A stretch of 10,056 bases of DNA, taken from positions 1-10,056 of the forward strand of contig QQUD01000258.1 in the NCBI GenBank assembly GCA_008501785.1, given 5' to 3'. Source of the stretch: Chloroflexota bacterium. Lineage in GTDB: Bacteria > Chloroflexota > Anaerolineae > Promineifilales > Promineifilaceae. The position numbers were made by a program, and so were the translations under genes. Shown here piece by piece: positions 6,397 to 10,056 of this stretch. Positions within the stretch are counted from its first letter, which is position 1. Each line of letters begins with the position of its first letter. The notes below the pieces were generated by a model. The model saw nothing but the letters and a program-made list of their open reading frames with translations, was not told the DNA's origin and did no database searches.

Positions 6397-7227
6397 ATGG
6401 TTCGTGAGCGCATTGCGGATGACATTTATGTTTTCACGAGTAGACTATACGCTCAGGTAACGGCTGGTGCCATTATCACCAAAGAGGGTGTCATCTTAAT
6501 TGATACCCTTTACTTCCCCGAAGAAACATGGGCAATTAAAGAGTTTTTGGAAGACCGGCTTGGGCATAAGGTTCGCTACGTGATTAATACCCATTACCAT
6601 GCGGATCACACGCAAGGTAGCTGCCTGTTTCCTAAAGCACGTATTGTGAGCCATGCCATGTGCCGGGAGCTGTTGGACAATGTGGGGCGGGAAGGGTTAG
6701 CCGAAGCCAAGTCAAATTCCCCAGAATTAGATGATGTAAATATTATTTTGCCAGATTTGTATTTTGATGAAGGCGAAATGGCGATCAATTTTGGCGGCAA
6801 AAATTTACGGCTGATACATATGCCAGGTCACAGCCCTGATTTGATCGGAGTTTTTGTTGCCAACAACCGCATTTTATTTGCTTCAGACAATATGATGCCA
6901 GTACCTACTCTTTTTGACGGCAGTTTTAGCGATTTGAATAATTCGCTGAATATGATGTTGGAAATGAAACCAGATACGGTTGTGCAAGGTCATGGTGAAG
7001 TCATACTTCGGGGAGAAGTTGCATCTGTTATTCAAAGCAACCTCGACTATTTATCAACCATTAAGGGTCGCGTGAATGAGATAATTGAGGGTGGGAAACC
7101 AGAAAACAGCCTCAGTGAAATTGATATTGAAAGCTGTGGCAAATCGCGCATCCCGCTAAATGGATTGGTTACTGATTTGCATCAGGCGAATCTGCATAAA
7201 CTGTATCAAGAATTACGGAACGAGTAA
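6397..7227 (+). CDS. MBL-fold metallohydrolase
   Basis: Binuclear-metal hydrolase of the metallo-beta-lactamase superfamily, predicted to be cytoplasmic; substrate unknown. From ATG 6397 the protein has 276 residues. The metal site is complete: H66-x-H68-x-D70-H71 in NTHYHADHTQG, H145 in MPGHSPD, D164 in FASDN and H199 in QGHGE. The fold begins right at the start (ERIADDIYVF), and the C-terminal 50 residues form an extra helical segment. The frame stays open upstream to a TTG at 6328, which would add 23 unconvincing residues and has no ribosome site. For ATG 6397 the AAAAGGA at 6377-6383 is rather distant, so the start is not certain. The 3' end overlaps the convergent lipid-kinase gene by 15 bp. 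General MBL hydrolase is as far as the motifs allow. Confidence 0.88.
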   Translation: MVRERIADDIYVFTSRLYAQVTAGAIITKEGVILIDTLYFPEETWAIKEFLEDRLGHKVRYVINTHYHADHTQGSCLFPKARIVSHAMCRELLDNVGREGLAEAKSNSPELDDVNIILPDLYFDEGEMAINFGGKNLRLIHMPGHSPDLIGVFVANNRILFASDNMMPVPTLFDGSFSDLNNSLNMMLEMKPDTVVQGHGEVILRGEVASVIQSNLDYLSTIKGRVNEIIEGGKPENSLSEIDIESCGKSRIPLNGLVTDLHQANLHKLYQELRNE

Positions 7228-8100
7228 GGTTACTTTGCCGGGGAGAATGTGGCAGGTAACGGCCGTTTCCGACTCCGTAAACACTTCCCCATCTGCATGA
7301 ATCGGGGTGCCAGGGTGACTTGTAAGCGACAGGCTTGTTGTTTTGCCGTAAGTAACTGCCGGATGATGAATATGCGTTTTATTAAACAAACGCAGCAAAA
7401 TCGCGAACACCGTTCGTTTTGGCACTTCAGGCGCAAACACAAAATCAAGCAACCCATCATCAAAAATCGCGTCGGGGGCCATATAAAACCCACCGGTGCG
7501 TGGACCATTGCAAATCGAAAGTAAGTAAGATGCCCCCTCATAGCCTCCCCCATCCCATTTGATCTTCATCCCCCACGCTTTTAGTCGAATCAGCGCTTTC
7601 ACAAGCGCCACCACATAGCGTAAGGTACCTGAAAACCGAGTCATCTTGATATTTTCAATCGTGACCATAGGCTCCATCGCCATCGCACAATTATTGATAA
7701 AAAATCTTTCGTTTACTTGCCCTACATCGATTTGTTTTGTTTTTCCAGCTGCAAAGAGCCTAGCACAAGCTTCTAAGTCACGCGGTAAGCCAATCAAATC
7801 ACTAAAATCGTTAGCCGTTCCGATAGGAAAAATGCCAAATGGGATGGTTGGACTCGCCCCAGCAGCTCGCAATACGCCGTTAATGACTTCGTTGATTGTG
7901 CCATCACCCCCAGCCGCAACAATCGCGTCGTAACCTGCCTGTGCGGCTTCGTAAGCGACATCTATGCCTTGATTGGGTGATTCGGTGATGGTGAGGTTGT
8001 ATGAGAGGGAAACGGCCGTTAACGCAGACTCAATCGCAGCCAATCGTGCTTTCGCACCCCAACGATTAGCGTATGGATTTAAAATCACCTTTATCGCCAT
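7213..8100 (-). CDS. Diacylglycerol kinase-family lipid kinase
   Basis: Soluble or peripheral-membrane ATP-dependent lipid kinase of the DagK/YegS/sphingosine-kinase fold (DAGK_cat plus C-terminal domain), 295 residues, a normal length. The nucleotide-binding signature is AAGGDGTINEVING with GGDGT at 64-68, followed by IGTANDF at 93-99. The N-terminal MAIKVILNPYANRWGAK is the usual first strand and basic loop. The C-terminal beta-sandwich includes GGFYMAPDAIFDDGLLD and HADGEVF. Likely substrate is diacylglycerol or a related lipid, for membrane-lipid recycling; exact specificity cannot be read. The start is supported by GGGAG four bases upstream (plus-strand 8105-8109). It lies 52 bp downstream of the AAA+ ATPase gene on the same strand and may be co-transcribed. 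Two ACGGCCGT palindromes occur in the gene, both read as Thr-Ala-Val. Confidence 0.92.
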   Translation of the reverse strand: MAIKVILNPYANRWGAKARLAAIESALTAVSLSYNLTITESPNQGIDVAYEAAQAGYDAIVAAGGDGTINEVINGVLRAAGASPTIPFGIFPIGTANDFSDLIGLPRDLEACARLFAAGKTKQIDVGQVNERFFINNCAMAMEPMVTIENIKMTRFSGTLRYVVALVKALIRLKAWGMKIKWDGGGYEGASYLLSICNGPRTGGFYMAPDAIFDDGLLDFVFAPEVPKRTVFAILLRLFNKTHIHHPAVTYGKTTSLSLTSHPGTPIHADGEVFTESETAVTCHILPGKVTLLVP

Positions 8101-8152
8101 GCCACTCCCTTAGTTGGCATAAACTCAACAGTTCAACCAAAATGCAAATCTA

Positions 8153-9475
8153 TTACAGTTTCACAAAATAGGCTTCAGAAGCCCTATCAAGTAAATCCTT
8201 TGACAAAACAGGGTCGATTTCCATATAAGCCGCAATATCTTTAATTTGTTCGACCAAATCACGCGGATGATTGGCGCGTAATTTTCGCTTCTGTTTTACA
8301 TAATATTCTTGCAGCAAATAGCGAACACTATTTTCATCATAAGGAACACCACGCGCTTTACAGATGCGCTTAAAAATCTCGCGGAATCCTTCAAACGTAG
8401 GTGAAGAAACTTCAATTTTATGCCGAATACGTCGCAAAAATGCCTCATCAACCAAATCACCAGGTGGTAGATTCGTAGAAAAAACAATCAATACCTCAAA
8501 AGGCACTTCCACCTTGCGACCTGTATGCAAAGCCAAAAAATCAATCTGTTTTTCCATCGGCACAATCCACCGATTCAACAAGTCTCGTGGACGTACCTGC
8601 TGCCGACCAAAGTCGTCAATCAAAAACATGCCACCATTTGCCTTCATCTGGAAGGGAGCTTCATAAAATTTATTGATTGGATCGTAAATTAACTCAAGAC
8701 CATCAAGAGTCAATTCGCCCCCCACCATAATAACGGGGCGTTTAATATGAATCCATCTCGCATCTGTGCGGCGAGAACCCAAAGAGCCTGTGGCTGATTT
8801 TCGTTCTACATCTGGTATTGCCACGTGATTGATTTCATCGTACACCTTGACAACTTGACCATCAATTTCTACAGCATGGGGAATATACATATCATTGGCC
8901 AAAATCATGCGGCCAATGCTTTCTGCAATGGTAGTTTTCCCATTTCCAGGAGGACCATACAAGAAAATTGACTTTCCAGAATTTGCCGCAGGTCCAATTT
9001 TAGAAAACACCTTTTCTTCTAAAATAAGATGCGACAATGATTGTTTCATCCGTTGCGGATTTACCTTCAAACGTTGGGCACCTTGCTGCTTAATCGCCGC
9101 AACATAATTGTCCCAGGGTACAGGGGCCGGACCAACGTAAGTTGTTCGCTCTAGCTTTTCACGGGCACGTGCAGACCCTTTCATTGTAATGGTGTATTGA
9201 TAACTGGCAGCACCTAATCCACCAGACCCACGAACTTCGCACATTTGCTCTCGTTTTAAAAATTCCATTATCTTGCCAACAATATTAGCAAAAGGGAGAT
9301 GCATTTCTTCAGCAATTTCATGCCCGGTCATCTGCCCTTGAAAATACATGATTTTCAACGCCAAGTCTTGCAAGAAGCCTTCAGACAACCCAATATCTTC
9401 CATCGTTTTTATTTGGGGTGGTTCCCAGAGGTCAGTTTTTAATCCCAAACTATTTGATCGCGATCTACTTGTCAT
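8153..9475 (-). CDS. Winged-helix AAA+ ATPase, function unknown
   Basis: A 440-residue cytoplasmic protein. An N-terminal domain (about 25-115) looks like a winged helix-turn-helix (GHEIAEEMHLPFANIVGKIM, then a wing-like VRGSGGLGAASYQYTIT). The AAA+ core has Walker A GPPGNGKT (174-181), Walker B MFLIDDFG with the Asp pair at 287-288, sensor-1 FSTN (332-335) and an arginine-finger-like FLRRI (346-350), so it is probably catalytically active. It lacks GAFTGA, so it is not a sigma-54 activator. A C-terminal helical lid follows. The ATG at 9475 has AGGAG eight bases upstream; an in-frame TTG at 9517 falls inside the promoter -10 box and is excluded. It sits between pyruvate kinase and the lipid kinase on the same strand. 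The partner or substrate is not evident; a regulatory or remodelling role is inference. Confidence 0.85.
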   Translation of the reverse strand: MTSRSRSNSLGLKTDLWEPPQIKTMEDIGLSEGFLQDLALKIMYFQGQMTGHEIAEEMHLPFANIVGKIMEFLKREQMCEVRGSGGLGAASYQYTITMKGSARAREKLERTTYVGPAPVPWDNYVAAIKQQGAQRLKVNPQRMKQSLSHLILEEKVFSKIGPAANSGKSIFLYGPPGNGKTTIAESIGRMILANDMYIPHAVEIDGQVVKVYDEINHVAIPDVERKSATGSLGSRRTDARWIHIKRPVIMVGGELTLDGLELIYDPINKFYEAPFQMKANGGMFLIDDFGRQQVRPRDLLNRWIVPMEKQIDFLALHTGRKVEVPFEVLIVFSTNLPPGDLVDEAFLRRIRHKIEVSSPTFEGFREIFKRICKARGVPYDENSVRYLLQEYYVKQKRKLRANHPRDLVEQIKDIAAYMEIDPVLSKDLLDRASEAYFVKL

Positions 9476-9483
9476 TTTCAATG

Positions 9484-9522
9484 CTCCTGTTTGCACAGTG
9501 TCCTTAATTCCTGCCAATTATA
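9484..9522 (-). promoter_or_regulatory. Extended -10 promoter and ribosome site of the AAA+ gene
   Basis: On the minus strand TGTTATAAT gives a perfect -10 TATAAT (9522-9517) with an upstream TG extension. TTGTCA (9542-9537) lies 14 bp further up, too close for a standard -35, but an extended -10 can work without one. Transcription would start near 9510. AGGAG (9488-9484) sits eight bases before the ATG at 9475. Confidence 0.6.
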
Positions 9523-9566
9523 ACACGAACAAACGATGACAACTTATTTATTTTATTAAACCAGGA

Positions 9567-10056
9567 TCAAGTCATTTCATGCACTTGAATCCAGTTGGTC
9601 TGACCAGATGCACCAAATGGAATACCAGCCGTAATCACCAGTTTATCATTACGTTCAAGGCCAAACGACCGCAAGCCATCCACCGTCTGCTCCAACATTT
9701 CATCTGTCGTCGAAAAATCTTCAACGAGCAAACAGTTCACGCCCCAAATCAACGCCAATCGTCGCCGCGTTACCGGTGATGGCGTCACAGCCAAAATAGT
9801 AATAGGCGGCCGATGTCTTGAAATTTGACGCGCTGTGTACCCAGACATGGTCGTGCTCACAATTGCTTTTGCATCAATTGCTTCCGCAACATCACAACTG
9901 GCAGAGCTAATTGCTTCCGTTACACTTTCGGTTTGAGATGCCTGTTTTTGTCGGAGATCATGAAAATTATCATAGGGGAACTCTTGTTCAGTGATCTCGC
10001 CAATTTGCCGCATCATCAGCACAGATTCAACCGGATATTTACCTGTAGCCGTTTCA
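9567..10056 (-). CDS. pyk: Pyruvate kinase, C-terminal part (5' end outside window)
   Basis: Glycolytic enzyme converting phosphoenolpyruvate and ADP to pyruvate and ATP. The visible 162 complete codons start inside the conserved ETATGKYPVESV segment (family pattern GETAxGxYP) at the end of the barrel domain, and then cover the C-terminal alpha/beta domain. That domain shows ESVTEAISSASCDVAEAI, SGYTARQISRHRPP and the closing GASGQTNWIQVHEM. The reading frame runs unbroken to the right edge, so an internal start near 10022 is not used. A normal pyruvate kinase has about 470 residues, so roughly two thirds lie beyond the window. No terminator is visible after the stop; the AAA+ promoter begins about 25 bp downstream. 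Confidence 0.93.
   Translation of the reverse strand, partial: ETATGKYPVESVLMMRQIGEITEQEFPYDNFHDLRQKQASQTESVTEAISSASCDVAEAIDAKAIVSTTMSGYTARQISRHRPPITILAVTPSPVTRRRLALIWGVNCLLVEDFSTTDEMLEQTVDGLRSFGLERNDKLVITAGIPFGASGQTNWIQVHEMT

Noticed and set aside
8168..8187. Hairpin GGCTT-CTG-AAGCC at the 3' end of the ATPase gene, considered as a terminator
   Set aside because: The stem is short, bulged and inside the coding sequence, with only TTTTG after it; the downstream kinase gene is probably co-transcribed.
9476..9517. TTG start at 9517 for the AAA+ ATPase
   Set aside because: The TTG lies within the predicted -10 box TATAAT and is upstream of the likely transcript start; ATG 9475 has a good AGGAG site.
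1..10056. Search for a mobile element, defence system, tRNA or rRNA
   Set aside because: No transposase, integrase, CRISPR, toxin-antitoxin or RNA-gene signature was seen; the genes are mainly housekeeping and envelope functions.

Overview
The window looks like chromosomal DNA from a free-living, aerobically respiring bacterium of moderate GC content. Member of the Chloroflexota (Anaerolineae-like) is my best guess. The Thr/Pro-rich linkers in secreted proteins, the TolB-propeller plus M23-lipoprotein pair and the style of the pentapeptide protein all point that way, but this is inference because no rRNA or other taxonomic marker is present. Heme O synthase implies a heme-copper terminal oxidase elsewhere in the genome.

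Left block (1-3301, minus strand): a two-gene envelope unit. The upstream gene (950-3301) encodes a Trp-rich, basic, membrane-anchored protein with an extracytoplasmic TolB-like beta-propeller. Six bases downstream begins an M23 peptidase lipoprotein (943 to beyond the left edge). A tandem 15-bp repeat carrying two perfect TTGACA boxes lies just upstream of the first gene, which appears to be transcribed almost leaderless. The intergenic region 3302-3742 also holds a possible structured small RNA ending in a strong terminator, a GTGCGTCGCAC inverted repeat, and a promoter for the next operon.

Middle block (3743-6160, plus strand): heme O synthase (cyoE/ctaB) overlaps a small glutaredoxin-like gene by an ATGA junction. 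A 340-bp gap follows, filled largely by a long nested imperfect inverted repeat, and then a pentapeptide-repeat protein gene.

Right block (6397-10056): an MBL-fold metallohydrolase (plus) converges tail to tail, with a 15-bp overlap, on a diacylglycerol-kinase-family lipid kinase (minus). Upstream of the kinase, on the same strand, are a winged-helix AAA+ ATPase of unknown role, with its own extended -10 promoter, and the 3' part of pyruvate kinase.

The most striking non-gene signal is the palindrome ACGGCCGT, mostly as AACGGCCGTT. It occurs 11 times, in all three reading frames of five genes and once between genes. This is far above chance and recalls the cyanobacterial HIP1 octamer. A second notable signal is a heptamer tandem repeat that encodes the lipoprotein signal peptide, in which the only two variant units fall exactly where the repeat would create in-frame TAG stops. 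I see no tRNA, rRNA, CRISPR array, transposase or obvious defence system.
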